The translations under genes and the position numbers were made by a program. A DNA stretch of 64,000 nucleotides from Cryptomeria japonica (taxonomy: Eukaryota; Streptophyta; Pinopsida; Cupressales; Cupressaceae), in contig NC_081412.1 of the NCBI RefSeq assembly GCF_030272615.1, forward strand, positions 139,318,747 through 139,382,746, read 5' to 3'. Under the pieces are notes generated by a model, which saw only the letters and a program-made list of their open reading frames with translations, did not search any database and had not been told where the DNA came from. Of this stretch, positions 45,597 to 57,400 are shown piece after piece (the stretch's first letter is position 1; each line of letters opens with the position of its first letter).

Positions 45597-46882
45597 TCTG
45601 TGGCCCTAACTAGTGCAATGAAAAATATAGATAAACAAGCATTACACTGTAGACACATAATGATCATCAATATTTCCATGTATTGTATACACATAATTAC
45701 CATTACACTTGCATGTGACATCCATGAAGGGATATGCAAACATGATTTTTTTTCATTATCAATACAACTACACCAATGTACTCATGTACAGATACATTGT
45801 ATATCATCAATATAACTAAACTAATTTGCTCATGGACATTGTATATCATCATAACAATGTTACATCAATTCACATCCATATACAAATACAACATCCCACT
45901 TCATCTCCATCAAACATCCTCATGTCCTAAGAGAAAAGCCTACGTACAGCAACGCCTGCATATAAATGAAGACCAAAATAAGTAACATTTTTATGCAGAA
46001 TGAATGTGCTACAAGAAACAAATTATAACACTTAATGCATATTAGTTTGTCAAATTATAAATAGATCATTTGAAACATTTTTAAGATGTACAAGATTGTA
46101 TAATTACGAAACTTACCAGTTTCTCTGCAAAGTATACAAGCATAACTTTGAAGAAAGATGCATGTTGATTAAAGCCCTTCTCACTGCATTTCTCTACACG
46201 GTTGAAGACGATGGTAGATATGGTCATTTCTAAATAGCAATACATTCACTTGACTTAATGTTTATGCACAAAATTTTATCTCATTAATGCACAAAGGAAT
46301 ATGTACCATCACCAAGAGAGGGTCGTGTCAATGGCGAATGATCTAGCATGAACCTATATTTTTAAGAATTGTTAGTCTACACATAAAATGTATGGATGAA
46401 CATAAAGGCTTTATAATAATCACTTCAATTGAAATACATGATAATAATTGAAAAGGTGGGATTATATACCATAAAAATATGTCCCTTCGAATTATATCAA
46501 CAGAACCCACTATGTTGACGCAAAAATCATAATGTGATATTGTTGTATATCATCAAAAAAGACCTGCATGAGCATAAAGGTTTTGCGATAATTATATCAT
46601 CAAAAATTGCCGAATAGTGTTCTCTAATAACAAAAATTGTAAATCTCATCAAATGCATGATAATAAGTCATGTTGCAAAAATACGTCCCTTTCGATTATA
46701 TTGAGTGTACTCACTATGTGCATGCAAAAACCATGTTGCTAAAAAAAACGTTCATCAATAGACCTGCATTTTGAACACATCCTTAATATACACATAACAA
46801 ACTTGAACATTAAGGTTTAATGATCATTGTTTGAAATGAAATGCATGATAAAAAAAATAAGGCACCATTAAAGACCTACTAC
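45597..46882. other. Non-coding stretch downstream of ORF2
   Basis: No gene. From about 46,380 to 46,830 there are two or three diverged repeats of about 200 bp sharing CATGATAATAA, TACGTCCCTTTCGATTATAT and CTCACTATGT-like pieces. Confidence 0.45.
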
Positions 46883-49733
46883 TCAAGTGTTCCTGGAAGG
46901 GTCATCTCTTTGCTTAAGAGTATCCAGTATTTCTTCATGATTAGCAGTAGTCACTATCCATAGCTCTTTGGTCTTCGGTTTTTCTTGATGCTTCAACAAC
47001 TTGACATTTGTAGCTATAATAAGTTGTGAATACATTAGAATGGTTTTGTGTCTCTTGTAGTCTTCAAATGCAGGTATACCATTATTTCTAATCATGTATG
47101 TTCGCAACCAAGTTCCCACAACAACAACTGAACCTGTAGGATATGTGAACCCGTCATCATTTGTCACTGGTTGTGTTAGCTTTTGTTTTCCCTATACACA
47201 TCATGCCAACAAATATTCTGGTCTCTCTTCATTCCCTTGTGGTGCAACAACTGCAAAAACATGTCCTGGTTGTACAAGATCTGATAGATGGTCATACTCA
47301 AGTGAACATTCCATGTCATCATTTCACAAGGATATTGTTTGAGATAAATGAGTTAGATATTGGGGAACTCACATATCAACCCACTCACTTGACTCACACT
47401 GATCCCAATCACACCAAACACAACTCTGACAAAAACAAGCCAACGCTCATGTCTAAATGGTCCATGTACTTGCATCTGAGTTGAGAAATGAATGCATCTT
47501 TGAAGAATCTTTAATTGTTTGAAAATCCAATCTATCTCCCACTGTGCCCTCCTTAACCAGCCAAAAGAATCCGGTCACTACTGAATCAAGAGTACCTCCA
47601 TGTGATAATGTTGAACTACACCAATCAACAATAGAACACACATCAGAGAAATTTGCACCTGCTCCAAACATGCTCCCCCTTCCCATGCCCTACCTCAAAA
47701 AATACCAAATATGAGGTATACGCCTCTCTACATGCATTCTACTCAACCAATAAAACATATGGGCATTCTTGAATTGACCCGTACAGTTATCTAATCATAT
47801 TATATGTCGGTCAATTGCAATATGTTTCTCATTCAAGAACTCAAATAAATCCTCAAAAGAATGTTGCACATACTCAGAGGAGTGTGATCTATCATCACTC
47901 ATATAGAAATGATACTCCCCGATTATCTTCCTGTCCTCTTCTGTACTATTAGGAGCATGTCTATATGTAATGTGAACAAAAATAGCAATCTGGAGTGAAT
48001 TGTAGTACTAAGATTGTACCTCATTCTGTGGTTGCAGTGTATAGTTCTCTGCAAAATCAACCACTGATACAATAGTGTCAATCAGGAATGAGTTATTACA
48101 CATCCTAAACTGTTGATCCAACCACTGAGCCCTATGGGTGTGCCTTGCATACTTGTATAAAATATTTTCCTTAAAATCCAAAATAAAATCAGCAATACTC
48201 ACTTCTCTTGAGACTAGTTCGCACCTAGAACCTTCACCTCCACTCTTCAAAGTATATTTCACTGTCTCGTATTTTTTTTCTCAACATAATTCTTTCCAAA
48301 CTCATGTTCGCTGCCCTCATGAAAACATGAAACAAACTTTAACAACCCACCACATTCTGAGCACTTCTTATTCAAACAATCATTTCTATAGAAATAGCAG
48401 CCATCATCTCTAGGGCATAAAAATAGATCTTGCAAGTCTCTTGATGATCTTGGAAATAGCATTGCACCACACCCCTGCAACGTCTCATTAGTATGCATTG
48501 TACAATGAATATGACATAAAAGTTCATGGTACATTGAAAACTCCACATGGTACTTCCAACAACAAGTTTTTGAATCTTAAGAGGAACACAATAAAATGGT
48601 TTCAAAGATTCAAAGGCCCTTTGTGATATTTGCAAATTTGGATGTACTTCACAAAAAAAATTGTACAACATTGTTTGGCTTGATTCCAAGAAATGTTTGG
48701 GATGCGGTGTGCGGTCTCGGTTGCTGGTTCTTAATTTCAAAACGTCATTTACATTGGGTGACACTCTAGAATTAGAGTGCCAAAATTGTTGAATCTCCTG
48801 CTTCACATTGTCAGTCAACATTCTATCAACACGTGGAAGCCTCCCACCAAAAGCCCATGTATCTTGTTGAAGTGGATCATCAAATCTTTGTCTTCGTGCA
48901 AGTGCTCTATCCAAAGTTTTACGGTTTATGTTGAAATCAACACAAGTTTGTCTCATTTAATGAGACTTCCTCAATTGATGCCTTACTAAGGAGGTTGTAA
49001 TCACTCTTCGAGCGGCTCTCTTATCTCTTTCTTTGGTATTCTTTCCAATAGAATTGAGAGTGTCAAATAGATTTTTTGCAATAATAGAATTTCTCTCCAA
49101 CTTCTTGTTCATACGAATCTTCAATTTGTTTAGCAATGGTCTCATCTTTATCATCGTTAGCAATTGAACAAAGAGTTGGCATTGCTCGGTCAATGTCTTA
49201 TTGCTAAAATTTTGGTCGAAAAGTTGTGTAGCCCACAACCGAACGGGTCTTGTTGACCTCTTGCCTTCAAGATTCACAATAATGTTCTCATCGATCTCAA
49301 ATAACCATTTTGGGGTTCTTGAAGGTCTTGGATTTGGAATTTGTCTTTCATCCATGAGAGGGTCTTCATTTCTAAAGTAATTAGGTGTTACATATGGTTC
49401 ACTTGGTTGAGAAATTCCACCTTCAATGTCAAAGTTTTCCACATTTTCACCTCCTATGTCAAAATTTTCCACATGTTGAACATTTTCATTATCACTTTCA
49501 ACATTTTCAATATTTTTAAAATTTTCACTTTCAAAATATACATTTTCATTTTCAATAACTTGTGACACATTTTCAAATTCAATTTCCTCTTCACTTGAAG
49601 TAACATTAGCAATATTTAACATACCTTATCTTCTCCTCCTATGACATTATCTATCTCTTTCTCTATACACTTCAATTTGGTCATTTGAAAGTTTTCTTTT
49701 GCGTTTAGACTTCCGATGACTACTACTCCCCAT
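46883..49733 (-). pseudogene. ORF2 of the large DNA element, transposase-like protein
   Basis: About 950 codons with breaks. It starts MGSSSHRKSKRKRKLSND (49,733), then an acidic Asn/Glu-rich repeat part (VENFDIGGENVENFDIEGG), a basic part (RNSIIAKNLFDTLNSIGK), and a TAA at 48,957. A helix-turn-helix-like NRKTLDRALARRQRF and ASN-type blocks (HSNSRVSPNVNDVLKLR) follow. A frameshift near 48,570 lies just before TCCWKYHVE. Then comes a Cys-rich segment (CPRDDGCYFYRNDC, CSECG), then YHFYMSDDRSHS, LDNCTGQFKNAHMFYWLSR and GMGRGSMFGAGA. Spaced Asp residues with QFKN and a Gly-rich GKG-like loop resemble DDE-type transposase-like proteins common in mosses, lycophytes and some animals. DDE chemistry is inferred; I cannot name the superfamily. 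Confidence 0.5.
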
Positions 49734-49915
49734 TTACCTCCACACAGATGCTCCTAAATGATTGACAATGTAAGATTTGATTTTAAGAATCTCCCAAAAG
49801 CACAAATTTGTCTCAACCTATCTGAAAACCCATGATCATCGACAAAAAATAGAATATGCAGACTATGGGCCATTGGAATCCACAAAATGGCCCACAAGGC
49901 TCTTTTTTATTTACA

Positions 49916-50056
49916 AAAATCAGATATCCAATTTTAATGTATAAATTTGTGGTCCCAAAAAAAATTCTCGTTGCCGCCTTTTTTTTACTTTTGCCACATT
50001 AATAGCAATGGCAAAAATCAGATATCCGATAAAATCCGATATCCGATTTTATTAGT
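49916..50056. repeat. GGATATCC motif cluster upstream of ORF2
   Basis: AATCAGATATCCAATT at 49,919, AATCAGATATCCGATAAAA at 50,015, and AATCCGATATCCGATTTTA at 50,033. All lie 5' of the minus-strand gene. Confidence 0.6.
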
Positions 50057-50064
50057 CATATTTT

Positions 50065-50220
50065 AGAGAGAGAGAGAGAGAGAGAGGAGGGGAGGGAGAG
50101 AAATATATTAGGTGAGAGAGAGAGATTAGGGGAGAGAGAGAGAGAGAGGGGGGGAGAGAGAGAGATTAGGGAAGAGAGAGAGAGACAGGAGAGGGAGAGA
50201 GAGATATTAGGGGAGAGAGA
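50065..50220 (+). repeat. GA-rich microsatellite
   Basis: GAGAGAGA runs with GGGG and ATTAGGGGAGAGAG spacers, bordering the left side of the ~20-bp array. An inverted CT-rich tract borders the right side. Confidence 0.9.
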
Positions 50221-52795
50221 CACCATATGACACCATATGGTGTCATAAGGGTTCCTATGGTGTCCATAGGGGTCATGTGGTGTCCTAGGACCCTTTAGGA
50301 CACCATATGACCCCTTAAGACACCATATTGGGTCTTTATGGGTCATATTGTGTCCTAATGGGTCATATTGTGTCATATAACCCCTTTAAGACATCATATG
50401 ACCCCTTAGGACATAATATGACCCCTTATGACACCATATTGGGTCGCTTTGGGTCCTATGGTGTCCTAAGGGGTCATATTGTGTCCTACAACCCCTTAGG
50501 ACACCATATGACCCATAATGACACAATTTGGTGTCTTAAGGGGTCATATGGTGTCCTAGCCTTAACGACACCATATGGTGTCATAAGGGGTCCTATATTG
50601 TCCATAGGGGTCATATGGTGTCCCACGACCCCTTAAGACACCATATGACCCCTTAAGACACCATATTGGGTCATTATGGGTCATATTGTGTCCTAATGGG
50701 TCATATTGTGTCATATGACCCCTTTAAGACATCATATGACCCCTTAGGACACAATATGACCCCTTATGACACCATATTGGGTCACTTTGGGTCCTATGGT
50801 GTCCTAAGGGGTCATATTGTGTCCTACGACCCCTTAGGACACCATATGACCCATAACGACACAATTTGGTGTCTTAAGAAGTCATATGGTGTCCTAAGAC
50901 ACCATATGACCCCTATGGAAACCATATGACCCCTAATGACATCATATGGTGTCATAAGGGGTTGTGTGTTGTCCTTAGGGGTCATATGGTGTCTCATGAA
51001 CCCTTATGACCCCTTAGGACACCATACGACCCGTTACGACATCATATTGGGTCGTTATGGGTCCTATGGTGTCCTAAGGGGTCATATTATGTCCTATGAC
51101 CCCTTAGGACACCATATGACCCCTAACAACACCATATGGTGTCATAAGGGGTCCTATGGTGTCCATAGGGGTCATATGGTGTCCTAGGACCCCTTAGGAC
51201 ACCATATGACCCCTTAAGACACCATATGACCCAAAGCGATCCAATATGGTGTCATAAGGGGTCATATTGTGTCCTAATAGGTCAAATTGTGTCATATGAC
51301 CCCTTTAAGACATCATATGACCCCTTAGGACACAATATGACCCCTTATGACACCATATTGGGTCACTTTGGGTCATATGGTGTCCTAAGGGGTCATATTG
51401 TGTGCTACAACCCCTTAGGACACCATATGACCCTTAAGACACCATATTGGGTCATTATGAGTCATATTGTGTCCTAATGGGTCATATTGTGTCATATGAC
51501 CCCTTTAAGACATCATATGACTCCTTATGACACAATATGACCCCTTATTACACCATATTGGGTTGCTTTGGGTCCTATGGTGTCCTAAGGGGTCATATTA
51601 TGTCCTACAACCCCTTAGGACACTATATGACCCATAACGACACAATTTGGTGTCTTAAGGGATCATATGGTGTCCTAAGACACCATATGACCCCTATGGA
51701 CACCATATGACCCCTAGTGAAACCATATGGGGTCATAAGGGGTCGTATGTTGTCCTTAGGGGTCACATAGTGTCCCATGAAGCCTTATGACCCCTTAGGA
51801 CACCATACAACCCGTTATGACACCATATTGAGTCGTTATGGGTCCTATGGTGTCATATTATGTCCTACAACCCCTTAGGACACCATATGACCCCTAACGA
51901 CACCATATGGTGTCATAAGGGGTCCTATGGTGTCCATAGGGGTCATATGGTGTCCTATGGCCCCTTAGGACACCATATGACCCCTTAAGACACCATATTG
52001 GGTTGTTATGGGTCTTATGGTGTCCATAGGGGTCATATGGTGTCCTAGGACCCCTTAAGACACCATATGACCCCTTAAGACACCATATTGGGTCGTTATG
52101 GGTCATATTGTGTCCTAATGGGTCATATTGTTTCATATGACCCCTTTAAGACATCATATGACCCCTTAGGACACAATATGACCCCTTATGACACCATATT
52201 GGGTCGCTTTGGGTCCTATGGTGTCTTAAGGGGTCATATTGTGTCTTACGACCCCTTAGGACACCATATGACCCATAATGACATAATTTGGTGTCTTAAG
52301 GGGTCATATGGTGTCTTAGGACACCATATGACCCGTATGGACACCATATGACCCCTAATGACACCATATGGTGTCATAAGGATAGGACACCATATGACCC
52401 CTATGGACACCATATGACCCCTAATGACACCATATGGTGTCATAAGGGGTCATATGTTGTCCTTAGGGGTCATATGGTGTCCCATGAACCCTTATGACCC
52501 CTTAGGACACCATACGACCCGTTATGACACCATATTGGGTCGTTATGGGTCCTATGGTGTCCTAAGGGGTCATATTATGTCCTATGACCCCTTAGGACAC
52601 CATATGACCCCTAACGACACCATATGGTGTCATAAGGGGTCCTATGGTGCCCATAGGGGTCATATGGTGTCCTATGACCTCTTAGGATACCATATGACCC
52701 CTTAAGACACCATATTTGGTCGTTATGGGTCATATTGTGTCCTAATGGGTCATAGGAAACCATATGACCCATAACGACACAATTTGGTGTCTTAA
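50221..52795. repeat. 2.6-kb array of ~20-bp repeats in both orientations
   Basis: Built from GACACCATATGACCCCTTAG and its reverse complement, mixed along the whole array, so there is abundant dyad symmetry around CATATG and between neighbours. Longer blocks recur, for example GACCCCTTTAAGACATCATA near 50,710, 51,300, 51,500 and 52,140. The near absence of stop codons across hundreds of bases follows from the repeat sequence and is not evidence of a gene. Confidence 0.95.
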
Positions 52796-52826
52796 TCTCT
52801 CTCTCCCTCTCTCTCTCTCTCCCTAA
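52796..52826 (+). repeat. CT-rich microsatellite
   Basis: CTCTCTCTCCCTCTCTCT, the inverted counterpart of the GA tract at 50,065-50,220. Confidence 0.9.
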
Positions 52827-52937
52827 TATTGTATACTAATTTATTTATAAATTAATATATTAAAATATTATATATTAATATATTAATAAATATTAGATTA
52901 ATTATGTGCAAATTTAGTTAGTGAATTTACTTATTAA

Positions 52938-53006
52938 AATCGGATATCCGATATAATCGAATATCCGATATAATCGAATATCCTATATAATCAAATATCC
53001 GATTTG
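52938..53006. repeat. GGATATCC motif cluster, right end
   Basis: A perfect palindrome, ATCGGATATCCGAT, at 52,939 is followed by three spaced variants: CGAATATCCGAT at 52,958, a degraded CGAATATCC at 52,975, and CAAATATCCGATTTG at 52,992. Spacing is about 17-19 bp. The last copy is the inverted partner of 15,761-15,777. Confidence 0.65.
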
Positions 53007-53884
53007 TGTTGTAAAATTTTCAAATTTGAAATTTCTGCTCAGGAATGCTTTGGGATTTGGCTTGGAAGAGACAAGGCTGGAAAGTCAACTAAAAAAACAT
53101 GTTTTTCAGTATTCCTTGATTTTCTAGACTTTACACTGGTGGTTGACGACTTTTTTTGTAGCCAAAATTGATAAAACGAAAAGGGTTTTTTAAGGACATT
53201 CTCAACTTTCCAACAATATAAGGCTTGTCTTATTTCAAATTTAATAGATAATTATTATTTATTTTCTAATTGAATTCTGACAATAGTCCTTATTGATAGA
53301 CTAATTGAAAAACACTCATAACTTTCAAACGGTATAACATTTTTTGAATCTGAAACATGCATCACATCCTATGCTTCGTCTACTATAGGGAAAAAAAATT
53401 TAAAATTAAATTTCATAAGGTTTTGACCAAGTTAAGGTGGTTAGACATAGGAGTTTCTGAATTTCTGAAAATTTGTAGTAAAAAATTCATAAATAATTAT
53501 TTACTTTATAAAAAATTTAAAAAAAATATGTGTCACATCCGGACATGAGTCTAATACTTATATTATAAATATTATAAAAAAATATTATGATTTGATTGTG
53601 ATTAGGGTGGTCAAACACACGTCTACTTCTTATCATTTTCCTGAAATTTAAGTACCACTGCATTGAAATTTGAAATTTTTATCAAATAAGATTTTTTTTT
53701 TTCAAAAAACAACTAGTAGCTTAGAAACTGCATTCAATTTTCTATATATTCTCTTCTTACATATTTTAAAAATAATGTTCACAACTTATTCAAATTTTCA
53801 TGTCAAGTTGCATAACTCTGATTTCCTGAAATTTCATTGCCACTTAAGGGCCTGTTTTGGCACACCATGATCTTGCACATACCC
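53007..53884. other. Right non-coding part of the 38-kb block
   Basis: Present only in copy B, so part of the insertion or a neighbour of it. No gene. It ends GGCCTGTTTTGGCACACC ... CACATACCC before copy B resumes at 53,885. Confidence 0.45.
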
Positions 53885-54159
53885 ATGCATATATACAATT
53901 GCATGCGTGTGCATACAATCATTTATTTAAAATACATATATGTGGTTAATGAGTGATCTTTCTTAATGATTGGATTGTATTTCATTATATCGACAAAAGT
54001 TGCTTATATGTGTGTGTTCTAAATTTTGTCTTATATATAACTATCAATCTACAAATTCTACATATATGCAACAATTTGTCTACCAATTTGACATGTATAA
54101 AACTGTGTGTGTACATACATATACATGTATGTATGTATGTATATGTATATGTGTGTGTG

Positions 54160-54214
<55 letters not shown>

Positions 54215-54267
54215 TTGTGTGTGTGTGTGTGTGTGTACATGTATATATATATATATATATATACATG

Positions 54268-54300
<33 letters not shown>

Positions 54301-54480
54301 ATGTATATGTGTGTATATATATGTATATATGTATATATGTATGTGCGTGCGCGCACACACACACACACATATACATGTACATATATATACATATATACAT
54401 ATATACATATATATGTATATACAAGTTTTATGACTATGCTAACTATATGTAAGCAATATTTACATACATGCAACTATAAA
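53885..54480. repeat. Paralogous segment, copy B (right part)
   Basis: Resumes the match to copy A from about 6,784: ATGCATATATACAATTG, then CAACAATTTGTCTACC. A large TG/TA microsatellite has expanded inside it. Confidence 0.7.
54105..54425. repeat. TG/CA/TA compound microsatellite
   Basis: Alternating runs of TG, CA and TA. Long open frames exist on both strands but encode only Tyr-Ile-Cys-Val or Thr-His strings. Confidence 0.95.
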
Positions 54481-57400
54481 TCTACAAGTATTTCATAACA
54501 TGTCTTGTTTCTTGATTACAAGTGTAGTAGCCCATGTTTAAATGTATTTGATACTCAGTTTATTAGCATTATGGTCTAGAATAAGATATGATGTGAGGTA
54601 TTTAACTTCTACAATTTAATCCTAAATATACTTATTAATATCACTTCTACAAACATAATTATATCTACAATTTTTACGAACATGCAGTTTTGGATCTATA
54701 AATTTTGTTAAAAATACAATCGTATGCCTTTAAATTGTATTTTTCATATAAATGTATTTTTACAACTTTTGGATGCATATAATTGTCTCTATAAATTTTG
54801 CACATATACAACTATATATCCAAAAAATATTAGATTTACAAATTTCTTGATTCTTTGATATCTTACATATCCAAATATGCATTTATGTCCAAACAAAGAG
54901 AAACTAGGAATATTAAATTAACATGACTATATCTAATTTTATAGATTTTATATTCCTCACATAATAATGTTCTTATTATCATTTAAATACGGAATTGAAA
55001 TAAAAATCTAACATGATGAACATTATATATACATATTAAAAAAAAAGTAATGTTATCAAAATAAAAGAAAAAAGAAAAAAAGCAAAAAAAAATGTTGGAT
55101 TGGATTGTAGAGGAAGCACTTTCTTTATTTGTTGAAGTCTCAAACAAAATTTCTACCTTTACTATTAAAGTATGAGGTCTAACAATAAGAAGTAGGGCTG
55201 GAAGAATTACATGGGATGTACTTATAAGTAGGGGAGAAGAATTACATGGGATGTAGTTGTAATAATAACTTTAACAGTAAATGCAACAGGAAACCTAATT
55301 AGAGTGATTGGGCTAGGAATTATACAAGAAGTAACAACCCATAATTATTATTTAATAAAAATTATGAAAATCCAATACCATTCATTTAAATATTTAATAG
55401 TATTTTGGTGAATAATAAATTTGGGCAATTTTGGATGCTAATGTTGGCTCCTTGTCTTTACCTTTTTTTATGAAATAGTATATCATTCATCTAAATTTTA
55501 TAGATTAATTATTGTTGTGTTATTCATGTAAACTCTCATGTTATTTTATAATTTTTATTTCAAGCATTTATTTGTAATGATCATACTTTTTTAATATGAA
55601 ACCATGGCTTTTTTCAATATACAACAAAACTATCTAAAAAATATAAAGTCACGTGTGACTTAAATATATCCAATATTTTTTGAGTCTAATATATATCAAC
55701 TGGAAGCTCACAAGATTAATAATGTGAATATTGATGTAGTACATTGGAAAGGAAATATTTTCTCATGATCTTGGTGACAAGGTTATGTATTGTAGAAAAT
55801 TGCAACCCCTTACAATTTCACACTCCATTTGGGCCCTTTCTATATGATACAACATGTTTTCCTCTTTTTATGTGTGTAGGAGTAGATTCAATAGCAAACA
55901 AGGTTATAGGAGCGTAGAGCAAAAAACAATAGACTATCTTAGATTGTGAACAATGAAAAATCTCTAAACTAAATTGCCTTATTCCAATGTTTGGCACTTT
56001 CCAGTTGAGTTTCAAGGACACAAATCTATAGAACCTTATGATCTATAACCTAGAACCTTCTATTGATGCAAATACCCTCATATTGAGGTACCCTTCTCCC
56101 CAATCTAGTAGGTTATGCTCTATATTGTACCTACACATTTCTCTTTGTATCTCATTTTGAGACCCGAGCTTCTATGTTGATTTTCAGTTAAATCTATGTA
56201 TCTTATTGTATATGATAAAATTTATCAATCTCCTATCATTTAACCTATTTCATTTACATACATTACACAATATAAATCTCATTGCAATAGCGAAATCATA
56301 AACCATAGTGCTCATCTCTCCTATTAAGACTAGCTAAACCTGCTTATGATTCTAATGATATTCCATGGAGATTTGATATCTTCGTTTGCATTAATAGGCT
56401 AGGATCTCATTTCCTACATATCATTTTTAGAACCCAACATATCTTATACTTGCATAACTTCTAATTTCAATTTCTGAAATTTTTTGTGCATAAAATTTTT
56501 AGATTTAAATGCACTCATTTCTAAAATTTAGTTCTTATGTACTTGCATTGGGTAATTGATCGTACTATTATTATATCAAATTGCTAAATCAATTTTTTAG
56601 TTGACTGCAACATTGCATATTTGTATTTCTTACATCGGTTATATCATAGATCACTTAATTGATTTAGTATATTTTATTCTTTAGAAAGCAAGCTTGTTTC
56701 ATTAAATATCTCATTTTGTGTTCAATTAGTTATTTTAATAATGAAGACATTTCATAGGTATGATAGTGGGTTAGGGTCCCTTATATCACTCTATCCATCT
56801 CCTAAAAATCCTCATACAGGTATAAAGATATTTTGGCACAAGAGGATGATAACACTACCACAATTATCAGTGCTCTCCTATAATGTCCTCTGCTAGGGAC
56901 TGTCTGTTTCTCAATAATCATTATACATTATTATGCCTTAAAGTAGATTATTAATACTAAGGAAGAATTAATATTCATAATACAAGTGTTGATTACCATA
57001 TTTAAGCCTCAATCCTTACTTCTTTCATTATCATCAACCCTAATAGAGGATGGGAAATTACTTGTTAGGGCACTAGAAAACCAATCTCCACAAATAAGTC
57101 CAAGGGTTTCAAGAACACCTGTACATACCACCTCTTGGGGCTCATCTATTTTAGGATAGAATTATTGTTGCCTTTCCCTAACAAAACCAACCTATCTTCA
57201 TTAGGAGCAATATAAAATGACTAAGGATTAGGTCATTAACATGCCAATGTCTCTAGTATTATGGTTATGTAAATTAATGAAAATGAGTATAATTGTTATA
57301 TATATTTGATTAAACTTATTTATTGACACATGTAAATATTTTAAATGTATATATATGAATAAATGAAACATGTTTGTATCATATGCCATGTACATACCCT

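Larger units (their letters stand above)
15685..53884. mobile_element. Large composite insertion (DNA transposon-like, later hit by retrotransposons)
   Basis: Copy A reads GTTGTATATGCATATATAC at about 6,777. In copy B the left half ends at 15,684 and the right half resumes at 53,885, so everything between is inserted; only AT is shared at the joint. Removing the nested Tat elements (15,949-41,678 plus one 5-bp duplication) leaves about 12.5 kb. That remainder holds ORF1, ORF2, two satellite arrays and clustered GGATATCC palindromes near both ends (15,761-15,800 and 52,938-53,006). A 17-bp near-perfect inverted pair, CAAATCGGATATCTGAT at 15,761 and its complement at 52,990-53,006, may mark the transposon ends. 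The flanking 76 bp and 878 bp would then be something else. The family is not identified. Confidence 0.5.

Noticed and set aside
50328-52705. Long open frames reading SYGVLRGHIVSYDPLGHHMT-like repeats on both strands
   Set aside because: They arise from the ~20-bp repeat, which happens to contain few stops in any frame; both strands and several frames are open alike.
50221-52795. CRISPR-like array
   Set aside because: Plant DNA, with repeats contiguous and in both orientations, and without unique spacers.
53953-54498. Open frames of 100-180 codons at the TG/TA tract
   Set aside because: Pure dinucleotide repeats read as Thr-His or Tyr-Ile-Cys strings; no gene.
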